Positions 26,162-34,775 are shown, numbered from the stretch's first letter. The stretch: DNA of 64,000 bases from JALOOB01 sp040766655 (GCA_040766655.1 JAXGQB010000008.1:310001-374000), one strand, 5' to 3'. Numbers and translations are program-made. Notes: generated from the sequence alone by a model not told the origin.

Positions 26162-26190
26162 ATCCTAGCACCGTATTTCACATTTGTCAA
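26162..26190 (-). promoter_or_regulatory. Sigma70-type promoter of the microcompartment / sugar-catabolism operon
   Basis: Read on the minus strand: TTGACA (26190-26185), a 17-bp spacer, then TAGGAT (26167-26162). Predicted start is near 26155, about 80 nt before the E1 reading frame. The -35 box lies inside operator-like copy B. No equally good promoter was seen between here and the left end of the 26-kb array. Confidence 0.8.
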
Positions 26191-26212
26191 TACCCAATTC
26201 GCCAATGTGAGC
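26177..26212. promoter_or_regulatory. Operator-like element, copy B (overlaps the -35 box)
   Basis: TTCACATTTGT at 26177-26187, nine bases, ATTCGC at 26197-26202, then CAATGTGAG. TCACATT (26178-26184) and AATGTGA (26204-26210) form a perfect 7-bp inverted repeat. Overlap with the -35 hexamer favours repression. Confidence 0.7.
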
Positions 26213-26298
26213 GATTTATTAAGGTTTTGGGGCGCGCAGGGAGGGGCACGGGGACCGGAGACGGGGCGCTCAGATCAGCCGGGGGGAGATCGGTTGTC

Positions 26299-26375
26299 GG
26301 CGCAGCCGCTGGACCGACAGCGGCTGCGCCAACAACGGCTGCGCCAACAACGGCTGCGCCAACAACGGCTGCGCC
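26299..26375. repeat. Perfect 13-bp hairpin merging into a 15-bp tandem repeat
   Basis: GGCGCAGCCGCTG (26299-26311) pairs perfectly with CAGCGGCTGCGCC (26318-26330) across a 6-nt loop. From 26321 the unit CGGCTGCGCCAACAA repeats three times and then ends with a partial copy at 26366-26375. It lies between the small cysteine-rich gene and the operon promoter, both read on the minus strand. It could end or slow transcription from the DUF362 side, but there is no T-run, so a rho-independent terminator is not claimed. Confidence 0.65.
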
Positions 26376-26385
26376 GGCAGAGTGA

Positions 26386-26541
26386 TCAGGAAGGCGTGTT
26401 GCGTTGTGCCAGCGAATTCTGGTAGGCCTTCCAGCCCGGGCACCAGGAGGTGTGCCAACGCCACAGTCGGGCGAACAGGGACTTGGGCTGAGCCTCAGCC
26501 TTCTTGCGCAGGGGGCAATCCTCACATCGGATTTCAGCCAT
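26386..26541 (-). CDS. Small cysteine-rich protein (51 aa) coupled to the DUF362 gene
   Basis: A 51-aa protein beginning MAEIRCEDCPLRKKAE, with CxxC near the start and LWRWHTSWCPGWKAY in the middle. The ATGGCTGA overlap with the DUF362 stop codon (8 bp) shows translational coupling and supports its reality despite its size. The three cysteines (Cys6, Cys9, Cys34) could hold a metal or iron-sulfur cluster. I do not recognise a named function; partnership with the DUF362 protein is inferred from coupling. Confidence 0.75.
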   Translation of the reverse strand: MAEIRCEDCPLRKKAEAQPKSLFARLWRWHTSWCPGWKAYQNSLAQRNTPS

Positions 26542-29116
26542 GAGTGACTCCTTGGGTGGTCAGGTCGAACTGGAAGTAACCGGTGCGGTTCGACTCGGCG
26601 CCGAGTCCTTGCTCGAGCGCGCGAATGACATAATAGCGCTCGGCGCCGGGTGACGTGTCCGCAAACTCGCTCGTGGGCGCCTCGACGACCGTCAGGCGGG
26701 TCCATTCGTCGGGTAGGAAGTAGGGGGAGGTGCTGCCGTGCACCTCGTAGGCATCGTTCCAGGCGAAATGGGTCCAGGACAGCAGCATGCCGGCGTCCTG
26801 CGGGGCGATTGTCGCTTGCGTCTTCTGCGGTCCCTCCAGGGCGCCGGCGCCGAAGGCGTTCGGCAGCTGAGGGCTACCTTCGACGGTGGCCCACCAGGCC
26901 CACCTTGCATCGCGCGTCGCGCCGTCGTCATCGTCGTTTACCCAGACGTCCAGGCCATAGAGCCGGCCGTAACCCGGCACGATCCCGAGGCCGGCGAGGG
27001 GCAGCCGCGCCTCCAGAAGGTAGCCAGAATCCGTGCCGGTCATCTCGAACGCGATACCCTGCGGAATGGCTGCCGAGCTGACGCCTTGCCGGACGATCGT
27101 GTCGTTCCATCGAAAGCCCAACTCGAAGTCGTTCACCCCATCGTAAGTCGCGCCGCGGCTGTAGTCGCCGTCGATCAGGATCCCGACCGAATCATCGTCG
27201 GACCACAGCGCACTGTCGTTTACGAGGTCGCCGTCGGTGACGCGAACGAGCAGGTAAAGGTTCGTGTCGTCGTAGAGGACGCGATAGTCACCGGTGGCGC
27301 CGCCTGCAGCGATCGCACTCCCACCACCGATGAGGTTCCCGATGGGGTGGGCCGGCGCCGCGTCCCAGATCGGGTCCATAGCGCCATCGATCTCAATGGG
27401 ACGATCCGTCCTGCGAACCGCGGCATTTGCCGCGGGATCACCGGTCCTGTAGAGCAGCTCGATGCCGTCGTCTTCGCCGAGGTTGCGGCTGTAGAGCTTG
27501 AGCGTCGCGTCGTTCCAATGCTCGTGGACCCCCTGGCTCGCCATCCGGACCCCATCTCCCTCCGGGTCGTAGAATGTCCCCGAAGGCGGGTCGTCTGCCA
27601 GCGCCATCTCGTGGAGGTAGTCCTGCACCCCTTCGTTGCCCAGCGCGTGGTCGGGCCACTGCTGGCTCAGAAAGTCGAACGCCACTGAGTCGATTGCCAC
27701 GGGGTCCATGGAGAGGAACACGCTCTGCGGCCAGTCGTTGTTGAACGGCGCCATGGCCCATTTGGATGGGATGCCGTCCCAGCCTTTGCCGGCGTAGATC
27801 GCGTCCAGGAGGTTGAGAATCGTCTTGCCGCCCATGCCCGCATGGCCGTTCATGTCGACCAGGGGCCGGTACTGCGCCATCAGGGTGCGGTTGCCGGTGG
27901 GCGGCGGAGCAGCTTGGGTCTCCAGCGGCAGCCGGACATGCAGGTCGTAGAAGTTGGCTGTGGTCGGTTTTCGCATCGCATCTGACGCGCCCATCAGGGA
28001 GCCGTAATGGTTTTTGGCTGCAACCGTGATGCCGGCGCGGTTGTGGCTCTTGAGGATGGCCAGGTTGATCATGTACGTCGCGTCGTCCAGCGCTCGAAGG
28101 AGGTAGTCCTGGGACTTACCTGCGGTCTCGCCCTCGGGCGCGCTCCAGTAGAGCCGCGTCGAGCCGGTGGTGGCCTTTGCGCGGTTTAGCGTCCCGCGCG
28201 CGTCGAGGTAATTCACGCCGGGGAATGCATCGTGCACCGGGTTGTAGAGCTCGTTCACCCACAGGCCGGTCGGGTCGCCCATCGTGATGTCCGATTGTGC
28301 GACGCCGGCGCTGTTCACCAATTGATCGAGCAGCGCCACCATGAGCTGCGGCGAGTTGCCTATGGAGGTCCACTTGGCGCCGCAGCCGGGCGGATTCCAG
28401 TTGTAACTCGTGTCTGCGCAGTTTGGTGCGTTGGATGTGGTGAAGTTGGTCTTGATGAAGATCTTTTCGCCCGCCTGATAGGGCGCGCCGCCGTTGAAGG
28501 AGCGGAAGATGGCGTCCCAGGCCTCGCCTGTCGTGACCGTGCCGGCATAGGTTGCCAGCGCCCACTCCAGCATATCCTCTGCCACCGTCTGGTCCACCAT
28601 GTCGAACCAGCGCTGGCCGGCGGACGTGGATATGCCGTCCCAGTCTGCGACCGAGGGATCGTGGATCCAGGCTACCCGGCCGGGGGCCAGTCCCCTGGCC
28701 TCGCCGATCGGTTCGTTGGCAGGGTGGGGCGTGTAGGCGACGGGCACTGCCTCGGCCGGCCCGCCCAGGCTGAGCGTGGCCCAGGCGATCCCGATGGCTG
28801 CGACGAGGAGCGCCAGGCCCGCCGAGGCGTAGCGCGCCTGCCGCATTCGAGCCTGCGCGTGCCTGAAGGCGAGCCCTGCGCCCGTGATGCCCCCGAGCCA
28901 GACGAGGAAGCTGCCTGCCAACGGCGCGGCGACGCGTTGGCAGGGATAGGCTGCGCGACTGGGCTTCGGCACGACCCGGATCAGCCACCAGATCAGCGCC
29001 AGGAATCCGACGACGGGCAGCAAGATGAAGGGGAGTTGTTTCGCAGGCGCGATGCCGACGATGCGACCGGTTTTCGGGCAGAGCCTGAACAGGCGAGGGA
29101 GACCGTGAGGCTTCAT
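26534..29116 (-). CDS. Membrane-anchored DUF362 protein with C-terminal carbohydrate-binding-like module
   Basis: An 860-aa protein. Start ATG at 29116 with GAGGAG 7 nt upstream. Three hydrophobic helices fill residues about 25-125. A DUF362 domain follows (about 140-530): GEKIFIKTNFTTSN, INLAILKSHNRAGITVAAKN and MDPVAIDSVAFDF are typical. Residues about 570-740 look like a CBM9/DOMON-type beta module (DRPIEIDGAMDPIWDAAP, DDTNLYLLVRVTDGD), and the last 120 residues are fibronectin-like. It is probably extracytoplasmic. DUF362 is of uncertain function, with some members binding iron-sulfur clusters; no clear ferredoxin motif is present here. It lies 145 bp after the flavodoxin gene. Confidence 0.75.
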   Translation of the reverse strand: MKPHGLPRLFRLCPKTGRIVGIAPAKQLPFILLPVVGFLALIWWLIRVVPKPSRAAYPCQRVAAPLAGSFLVWLGGITGAGLAFRHAQARMRQARYASAGLALLVAAIGIAWATLSLGGPAEAVPVAYTPHPANEPIGEARGLAPGRVAWIHDPSVADWDGISTSAGQRWFDMVDQTVAEDMLEWALATYAGTVTTGEAWDAIFRSFNGGAPYQAGEKIFIKTNFTTSNAPNCADTSYNWNPPGCGAKWTSIGNSPQLMVALLDQLVNSAGVAQSDITMGDPTGLWVNELYNPVHDAFPGVNYLDARGTLNRAKATTGSTRLYWSAPEGETAGKSQDYLLRALDDATYMINLAILKSHNRAGITVAAKNHYGSLMGASDAMRKPTTANFYDLHVRLPLETQAAPPPTGNRTLMAQYRPLVDMNGHAGMGGKTILNLLDAIYAGKGWDGIPSKWAMAPFNNDWPQSVFLSMDPVAIDSVAFDFLSQQWPDHALGNEGVQDYLHEMALADDPPSGTFYDPEGDGVRMASQGVHEHWNDATLKLYSRNLGEDDGIELLYRTGDPAANAAVRRTDRPIEIDGAMDPIWDAAPAHPIGNLIGGGSAIAAGGATGDYRVLYDDTNLYLLVRVTDGDLVNDSALWSDDDSVGILIDGDYSRGATYDGVNDFELGFRWNDTIVRQGVSSAAIPQGIAFEMTGTDSGYLLEARLPLAGLGIVPGYGRLYGLDVWVNDDDDGATRDARWAWWATVEGSPQLPNAFGAGALEGPQKTQATIAPQDAGMLLSWTHFAWNDAYEVHGSTSPYFLPDEWTRLTVVEAPTSEFADTSPGAERYYVIRALEQGLGAESNRTGYFQFDLTTQGVTHG

Positions 29117-29261
29117 GACATTGCTCCTCGTGTTATCTCGCGGAGCCGCGCTGCTCCGCCCAGTGAGTCGCTGTCCATTTTACGCCCGAGTGCTCCGCAC
29201 GTCAACAGGTTTTTATGTGGAAAGGACCGCCAATCCACGATCGAGCGCCGGCCGGTGCGGT

Positions 29262-29759
29262 CTAGCCCTGGCCCTGTGCCAGGTCCGCTCCCCAGCGCCG
29301 CGCGCGCTCCAGCTCACCGTCCCGCAGGGGACCGTACTTGCCCTGCACGATGAAGCGCTGCGCCTTGTCCGCTGGCTGGTAACCCTTCTGCGCCAGCCGG
29401 GTCAGGATCGCCTTGGCCGCGCTGCCCGGCGACCACCAGATCCGCGTCTCGAACGCTGCCGCGCGACCTGCGCCGGAGGGGAGCGCCTCGAGCCAGGAGC
29501 GCATGGGCGGGTGCGACGTGTCCGGCGGCGTGGGATCTTTGGCCTGGTTCGCGGCCAGCGATTTCACCATGGATGTGGTGGGGAGGCTGAAGCCGAGCAG
29601 GGGAGCGCCGGCCACGATGAGATCGGCGCCCACCAGCATGTCCCGGGTGGCCTCGGCCGTGGAGAGCGCCACTGCCGAGGGGCCTAGGCCTTCTGCGATA
29701 GCACGGGCGATCGCTGCGGTGTTGCCCCAGTGTGATTCATAAACGACGATGGCTTTCAC
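29262..29759 (-). CDS. Flavodoxin-domain protein
   Basis: A 165-aa flavodoxin-fold protein starting with GTG at 29759 (MKAIVVYESHWGNTAAIARA), which contains the FMN phosphate loop SHWGNT. It also has DLIVAGAPLLGFSLPT and the GRAAAFETRI strand of the second flavin loop. Length is normal. It may transfer electrons within the redox-flavoured minus-strand group (DUF362 protein downstream). A 165-bp gap separates it from the hydrolase gene upstream; that gap holds no gene and no clear promoter. Confidence 0.82.
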   Translation of the reverse strand: MKAIVVYESHWGNTAAIARAIAEGLGPSAVALSTAEATRDMLVGADLIVAGAPLLGFSLPTTSMVKSLAANQAKDPTPPDTSHPPMRSWLEALPSGAGRAAAFETRIWWSPGSAAKAILTRLAQKGYQPADKAQRFIVQGKYGPLRDGELERARRWGADLAQGQG

Positions 29760-29924
29760 GATGTTAACCCTTCTGATGGAGGTGTAAGACAGGAACTGTA
29801 CGTGGCGCGGTTAGGCCGCGCGCGGGCGCCTGTCCTGACTGATGGTACGCAGGCAGGACGTCCGGGTTGCGCGGCAGATCGTGGTCCTGGCGCCGATACA
29901 CTCGACGTTATGGAGTCGCTCCCT

Positions 29925-30485
29925 TTAGAATATGACTTGTGAGGCAGGCATGACCTGCGCACCTGCTTCGCCCAGCTTGCGGTTCCACTCCTCGATCAGA
30001 CGCGCCGCGTCCTTGCTGTAGCTGGAGTGCGCGTCAGCCACGAGTGTGACCGCGTAGCCGAGGTCGAGCGCGCCCAGACAAGTCGCCCTGACGCAGCCGC
30101 GTGTCACCAGCCCAGTCACGACAACGCGGCCACTGCCGCGGCCGATGCCGCGTTCGGACAGGGCGGCATGCAGCGGGGTGTCCTCGAACGCATTGCCGTG
30201 CTGTTTGTGTATGACCAGGTCCTCCTGGCCCGGATGGAGCCGGGCATGAAGCTGCCAGTCATCGGAGCCGAACGGCAGCACCTTATCGGACGCGTGCTGG
30301 ACGAAAACGACCAGCCAACCTGAGGCGTGGGCGCGATCGATGAGCATGGCGATCGTGTCCAGCAAGGCAGCGGCCCTGTAAATGGGAGTGGACTTGCTGA
30401 ACAGGCCCTGCTGCACGTCGATGACCATCAAGGCGCTGGGCGATGCGCCCGCGGACGATGCCGATCTTTCGTCGCTGTGTTCCAT
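29925..30485 (-). CDS. Isochorismatase-like cysteine hydrolase
   Basis: A 186-aa cysteine hydrolase of the isochorismatase/nicotinamidase superfamily. The catalytic triad is visible as Asp in MVIDVQQG, Lys in VIHKQHGNAF and Cys in VTRGCVRATC. AGGA lies 10 nt before the ATG at 30485; an ATG three codons earlier sits too close to that site. The substrate cannot be predicted. It follows the toroid protein gene by 23 bp and is probably co-transcribed with it. Confidence 0.85.
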   Translation of the reverse strand: MEHSDERSASSAGASPSALMVIDVQQGLFSKSTPIYRAAALLDTIAMLIDRAHASGWLVVFVQHASDKVLPFGSDDWQLHARLHPGQEDLVIHKQHGNAFEDTPLHAALSERGIGRGSGRVVVTGLVTRGCVRATCLGALDLGYAVTLVADAHSSYSKDAARLIEEWNRKLGEAGAQVMPASQVIF

Positions 30486-30508
30486 GTGCGTCATTTCCTG
30501 TCTTCGTC

Positions 30509-31522
30509 TCAGGCCACGGCCTTCAGCACCCGCAGCGCGCGGATCGTGACCCACGGACTTGGCTGCTTCTTCGGCCCGAAATCGCACCACGTCTTGCCGG
30601 CGTAGTCGTACTCCAGCGCCCACCGTCCGCCGCCGTCCTGTTTCTCCCGGATGACGTCCAGCGCGTGGGCGAGGCGCGGGTCGCGACCGCAGCCCACCGC
30701 GATCAGCGCCTCGACATTCTGGAGCAGGTCGGTGACGTAGAACACGGGGAAGCCGAACTTCCACCAGTTGCCGCTTGGCTTCTCGGCCCAGCCGTTGGGG
30801 TAGCCGGCCAGCGCGGGATCCGTGCCCAGCAGGAAGTCGATTCCGCGTTCGATGGCCCGCTGCATGAGCGGGGTGCGCCGTTCGGCCGGCCAGCGGCCTA
30901 GTGCCAGCATCACCTTGACCGCACCCCACGCGCAGGGCAGCTTGTTGTTCGCCCCGCAGGCGAAATCGGGGCCGCACTTGCCGGCATAGTAGCGCACGGG
31001 CGCGTCTCGCTCCGTCATCGGCGCCACACCTTCGCCCGTGACGCTGCGCGCCATCCACTCGAAGGCTGCGTCTAGCCGCTCATCCCGGCAGCCGAGCTCG
31101 AGCAGCGCCCAGCACAGGTTGCCCTGCAGGCAGTCGATCGTGCCGGACGGCAGGCCGTTCATGGTGAACTGTCCGTCCCGCGCCAGGGCGTGATCCAACA
31201 GGTACGAGCACGCTGTCGCGATGCGCGGATCTTCGTCGAACGTGGCTCCCAGTTGTGCGAGGGTGGTGATGGACCAGACAGCCGATCTGTACTTTGGGGA
31301 ATAGCCTGCCCCGGGCTCGACCCAGAATCCCTGTGGGTCCATCTGTTCGAGGATGGTTGCGATGGGGGCCGCTGCGTGCGCTGAATGGCGCGCGGCGGTG
31401 AGCTGTGGCGAGTCGGGTGGTAGGTCCAGCAGGTCGCGTAGCGCCAGGTAGCGCACGCCCGGCGCGTCCGTCCCGAGCAGCCATGGCAGGGGATCGCCCC
31501 TGAGTTGCGTGGGCATGAACAT
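30509..31522 (-). CDS. Alpha/alpha-toroid (prenyltransferase/squalene-oxidase-repeat-like) protein
   Basis: A 337-aa soluble protein of repeated helical hairpins. It has WLLGTDAPGVRYLALRDLL, a run of PQGFWVEPGAGYSPKYRSAVWS, CLQGNLCWALLELG and a C-terminal DGGGRWALEYDYAGKTWCDFG. Related genes are often labelled squalene-oxidase-repeat or (wrongly) NifH. No DxDD or other cyclase motif is visible, so enzymatic function is uncertain. GGAGG with 7 nt spacing supports the ATG at 31522 rather than the longer frame from 31549. Confidence 0.75.
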   Translation of the reverse strand: MFMPTQLRGDPLPWLLGTDAPGVRYLALRDLLDLPPDSPQLTAARHSAHAAAPIATILEQMDPQGFWVEPGAGYSPKYRSAVWSITTLAQLGATFDEDPRIATACSYLLDHALARDGQFTMNGLPSGTIDCLQGNLCWALLELGCRDERLDAAFEWMARSVTGEGVAPMTERDAPVRYYAGKCGPDFACGANNKLPCAWGAVKVMLALGRWPAERRTPLMQRAIERGIDFLLGTDPALAGYPNGWAEKPSGNWWKFGFPVFYVTDLLQNVEALIAVGCGRDPRLAHALDVIREKQDGGGRWALEYDYAGKTWCDFGPKKQPSPWVTIRALRVLKAVA

Positions 31523-31649
31523 GACCCATCCTCCCAGCAAAAACCTCAAGACCGCAGGCGCCAGGACCGGGCAAATTCGCGTTCAGGGTCGGCCCGGGTG
31601 CCGGCAGTGCGTTGGCGGCCAGCAACTACCTCCACCGTCCGGCTGGCGC

Positions 31650-32141
31650 TCAGTCTGCCGGCTGCGGTTTGGTGAACGCGCTGAGCTCCCCCTGGATGCT
31701 CTGGCCCAGCTCCCGGAGGTGCATCGCGCGCTCCTGCAGGACCAGGTCCTCCGCTGCCGTGGGCTCCCACCTGGGCACCGGCGCTGGCCGTCCCTCGTCG
31801 TCGATGGCCACGAACACCATCATGCAGCTGGTCTTTTCCTCGTAGGCCCCCCGGCGCGGGTCGCGGGAGTAGACGTTGACTGCGACCGACATGCTGGTAC
31901 GGCCCGTCTGGATGAGTCGCGAGCGGACCTCTACGATGTGGCCGATCGGCACCGGTTTCTCAAACGTGATGCCGCTGACGGCGATCGTGACGCAAGGCCG
32001 TCCGCTCCAGCCGACCGCGCACATACCCGCGCCCTCGTCCATCCACTTCATCATCGAGCCGCCGTGGACGTTGCCGAGCAGATTCCTGTGCTCGACACCG
32101 GCAACAAAGCGCATCGTGAACTCACGGTCCTGACCTGGCAT
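31650..32141 (-). CDS. Acyl-CoA thioesterase, hot-dog fold
   Basis: A 163-aa hot-dog domain protein of the YciA/cytosolic acyl-CoA hydrolase type. LGNVHGGSMMKWMDEGAGMCA is the central helix with the usual VHGG, followed by TIAVSGITFEKPVPIGHIVEVRS and SCMMVFVAIDDEGRP. The ATG at 32141 has AGGAGG 8 nt upstream; the ATG two codons earlier would be only 2 nt from it. It likely hydrolyses acyl-CoA to free acid and CoA. It has its own -10 element just upstream and is separate from the genes to its left by 127 bp. Confidence 0.88.
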   Translation of the reverse strand: MPGQDREFTMRFVAGVEHRNLLGNVHGGSMMKWMDEGAGMCAVGWSGRPCVTIAVSGITFEKPVPIGHIVEVRSRLIQTGRTSMSVAVNVYSRDPRRGAYEEKTSCMMVFVAIDDEGRPAPVPRWEPTAAEDLVLQERAMHLRELGQSIQGELSAFTKPQPAD

Positions 32142-32170
32142 CTGCATACCCTCCTCGGTGGATCAACTGG

Positions 32171-32176
32171 ATTATA
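32171..32176 (-). promoter_or_regulatory. -10 element (TATAAT) of the thioesterase gene
   Basis: A perfect TATAAT on the minus strand lies 29 bp before the thioesterase start codon. No good -35 hexamer is found at 16-18 bp, so an activator or a weak promoter is possible. Confidence 0.5.
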
Positions 32177-32297
32177 CATCTGAGGCAGGCCAATCCCATC
32201 GCGGGCATGGGTGGAGCCCGGAGGCAGCGTGCCGCTCCCAGCCTATCGACGGCACCGAGCGATCGATGGCTGGCTCACACTCTTGCCCCACTCGTGC

Positions 32298-32303
32298 TAT
32301 ACT
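32298..32303 (+). promoter_or_regulatory. -10 element (TATACT) of the glycosyltransferase gene
   Basis: TATACT ends 9 bp before the ATG at 32313, with a weak CTCACA 18 bp upstream (32274-32279). There is no ribosome-binding site between, so the transcript would start at or next to the ATG (leaderless translation, inferred). Confidence 0.45.
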
Positions 32304-32312
32304 CCCGCAGTA

Positions 32313-34775
32313 ATGACTCGCCAACGCCTCGTCCTGATCACACTGGTTCTCTTCGCGGTCGCACTCGCATTGCGCCTCCCCGGCCTGGGCAGTTTCCTCA
32401 CGCCGGACGAGAAGCTGTGGGCCGGGCGAACCGCCCAATTCGTCACCGCGCTGAGCACCGGTGATTGGGCCGCAACCAGCGTGACCGGCCACCCCGGCGT
32501 CATCACGATGTGGGCGGGGAGCGCGGGCCTGCTGGCCAAATGGCTGCTCGCACGGCCGGACGGCGCGATCACTTTTCTCGCGTCCGTGGGCGAGCTCGCC
32601 GCGAACCCCGTGCGCCTCGACTACCTGCCGTGGCTGCGCCTGCCGGTTGCCGTGCTGTGTGCCGCAGCGATCGTCGCCTCGTACCTGCTTGCACGGCGTG
32701 TCCTAGACGAGCGCACCGCGCTTCTGGGCGCAGGGCTGCTCCTCTTCGATCCATTCCTGCTGGCGCACGGCCGCCTGCTACAGATGGACGGGCTGGTAGC
32801 TGCGTTCATCACCGTATCGTGGCTGGCGCTGATCGTCGCGTTGCGCACGGGGCAGCGGCGCTACTTTGTTCTGAGCGGCCTGTCAATCGGCTCCGCAGTG
32901 CTGACCAAGTCGCCCGCGCTGGTGATGGGGCCGCTGATGCTCCTCGCCATCGTCGCGGCGCGACTCCTCTGGCCCACGCCTCAAGGCGCAGAAGGCCACC
33001 GGTCTGCCCGCGCTGGACGGGTCGCCGGACTCCTCCGCGATCTGTTGTGGACGGGCGTTCCCTTCGTCCTGATCATCTTCCTGCTCTGGCCCGCGCTGTG
33101 GACTGTGCCGGCGGAGACGCTCGGTAGCGTCTGGGGCCTGATGACGGCCTATGGCGGCGGCGAGCATGAGTTGGGCAGCTTCTGGCTGGGCCGGCCCGTG
33201 GCGGAGCCGGGCGCGCTCTTCTATGCCGCGACGCTGGCCCTGCGCACCACGCCGGTGACGTCGATCGGCCTGCTGCTGGCGCTGTCCGCCCTCGTGCTCC
33301 CGGGCCGGCGACAGAGGCGCGGCACAGCCGGCATGCTGTTCGCGTTCGTGCTGTGGTACGGCTTCATGATCACAGTGGGCGCGAAGAAGTTCGATCGCTA
33401 CCTGCTGCCGATCTTCGGCGCGGTCGACCTGCTGGCGGCCTGGGGCTGGACAAGCGCGGCAAGGTGGGCCGCCGGACGACTCCAGGGCCGCTGCGGCCTG
33501 CCGCGGGGTGCAGCCATCGCGTCGTTTGCAGGGGCAGCACTGCTGGTGGCGATCCAGGCGTGGGGCGCGCTGGCCGCGCGGCCGAGCTACCTGACGGCGT
33601 ACAACCCCCTGGCCGGGGGCGCGACCGCGGCCGGCCGCGTGATGCTGGTCGGCTGGGGCGAGGGGTTGGAAGACGCGGCGGCATACCTTAACGACGCGCC
33701 GGGATCCGAGGACGGTCGCGTGGCCGCGTGGTACGGCAAGAATGTCTTCGGCGCGTTCTATCGCGGGACCAGCTTCGACCTCTACTACGACACGCCACTC
33801 GCCGAGAACCTATACGAGCAGGACGTCGACTGGGTGGTCACCTACGTCAACCAGGAGCAGCGCGACCTGGTGGACCCATCAGTCAGGTCGCTGCTCGGCG
33901 CGCCGCTGCACACGGTGGCGCACGATGGGGTCGCCCTGGCGCGCGTGTACGCGTGGCCCAAGCCGTTCGAACACACCGGTGACCGGCAGATCGGCGAGGG
34001 GCTGCGGCTCCTGGGGTGGCAGATCGGCGCGCACGACCGCCGCGCGGGTGCGCTGCCCGTGACGCTGTTCTGGGACGAGGATGCATTGGCGGCTGTTCCG
34101 GAGGCGCGCGTGGTGATCTGGATCAAGGACGCCGCCGGCGAGGTTTGGGCGTTCGAGGAGCGGCTCGCCGTCGGAGATCAGCAGGGCGGCGCGCCGCTGG
34201 CCGGTGACTGGCCGGGCGTGCCGGTCACCCCGCAATCGATCGTCCTGCGGCCGCCGGTCGGCCTCAGCCCGGGACCCTATCGGATCGAGGTCGCGCCGTT
34301 CGGGGGCAGCCCGAACGAGTTGACGGTCGTGGAACTCCAGGCCACGCGAGCGGACGAGGTGGCGGCGTTCGGGCCGAAGACGATCGTGCCTGCGGCAGAG
34401 GTGCCTGAGGCAGAGGTGCGATTCGCCGACGCGGTGCGTCTGGTTGGGGCGACGCTGGACGCGACCGGCGACACGTGGACCGCGGAGCTGGTCTGGGAAT
34501 GGCTGGCCACGGCCGCGGCGCAGCATCACTACTTCGTCCACGTGGTCGCGCCGGCGGGCGATATCGTAGCCCAGCAGGATGGCGTCCTGCCCCCGCACGG
34601 CAGCCCCGGCGACCTGGCGCGGCAGCGTATTCGGCTCGAGGTTCCCGAGGGCGCGACGGCGTCCGCCCGGGTCTACGTGGGCGTATACCGGCCGGAGGAC
34701 GGGGCCCGGTTGCCGCTGACGGTGGACGGCGAGGCCATCCCCGACGGCCGCTATTTGCTCGCCACGCGGCCCTGA
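32313..34775 (+). CDS. Membrane glycosyltransferase (GT39/PMT-like) with large C-terminal beta domain
   Basis: An 820-aa protein. The first 420 residues hold about ten membrane helices of a PMT/ArnT-like polyprenyl-phosphate-dependent glycosyltransferase; the acidic loop FLTPDEKLWAGRTAQF after helix 1 resembles the catalytic DE/EP loop. Residues about 440-820 are soluble and beta-rich, with AQHHYFVHVVAPAGDIVAQ and VYRPEDGARLPL, a tail style common in Chloroflexota glycosyltransferases. The start at 32313 is preferred because the hydrophobic signal begins immediately and a promoter element sits just before it. It transfers sugars to an envelope acceptor; the acceptor is unknown. Confidence 0.8.
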   Translation: MTRQRLVLITLVLFAVALALRLPGLGSFLTPDEKLWAGRTAQFVTALSTGDWAATSVTGHPGVITMWAGSAGLLAKWLLARPDGAITFLASVGELAANPVRLDYLPWLRLPVAVLCAAAIVASYLLARRVLDERTALLGAGLLLFDPFLLAHGRLLQMDGLVAAFITVSWLALIVALRTGQRRYFVLSGLSIGSAVLTKSPALVMGPLMLLAIVAARLLWPTPQGAEGHRSARAGRVAGLLRDLLWTGVPFVLIIFLLWPALWTVPAETLGSVWGLMTAYGGGEHELGSFWLGRPVAEPGALFYAATLALRTTPVTSIGLLLALSALVLPGRRQRRGTAGMLFAFVLWYGFMITVGAKKFDRYLLPIFGAVDLLAAWGWTSAARWAAGRLQGRCGLPRGAAIASFAGAALLVAIQAWGALAARPSYLTAYNPLAGGATAAGRVMLVGWGEGLEDAAAYLNDAPGSEDGRVAAWYGKNVFGAFYRGTSFDLYYDTPLAENLYEQDVDWVVTYVNQEQRDLVDPSVRSLLGAPLHTVAHDGVALARVYAWPKPFEHTGDRQIGEGLRLLGWQIGAHDRRAGALPVTLFWDEDALAAVPEARVVIWIKDAAGEVWAFEERLAVGDQQGGAPLAGDWPGVPVTPQSIVLRPPVGLSPGPYRIEVAPFGGSPNELTVVELQATRADEVAAFGPKTIVPAAEVPEAEVRFADAVRLVGATLDATGDTWTAELVWEWLATAAAQHHYFVHVVAPAGDIVAQQDGVLPPHGSPGDLARQRIRLEVPEGATASARVYVGVYRPEDGARLPLTVDGEAIPDGRYLLATRP

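Noticed and set aside
26187..26705. Minus-strand open frame (172 codons) over the 15-bp repeat and the DUF362 3' end
   Set aside because: It is in a different frame from DUF362 and from the coupled 51-aa gene, and its Ala/Val repeat tract simply reads the tandem repeat.
30495..31058. N-terminal extension of the isochorismatase-like gene into the toroid gene
   Set aside because: The extra 188 residues are an out-of-frame Arg-rich reading of the upstream gene; the isochorismatase fold starts at 30485 with its own ribosome-binding site.
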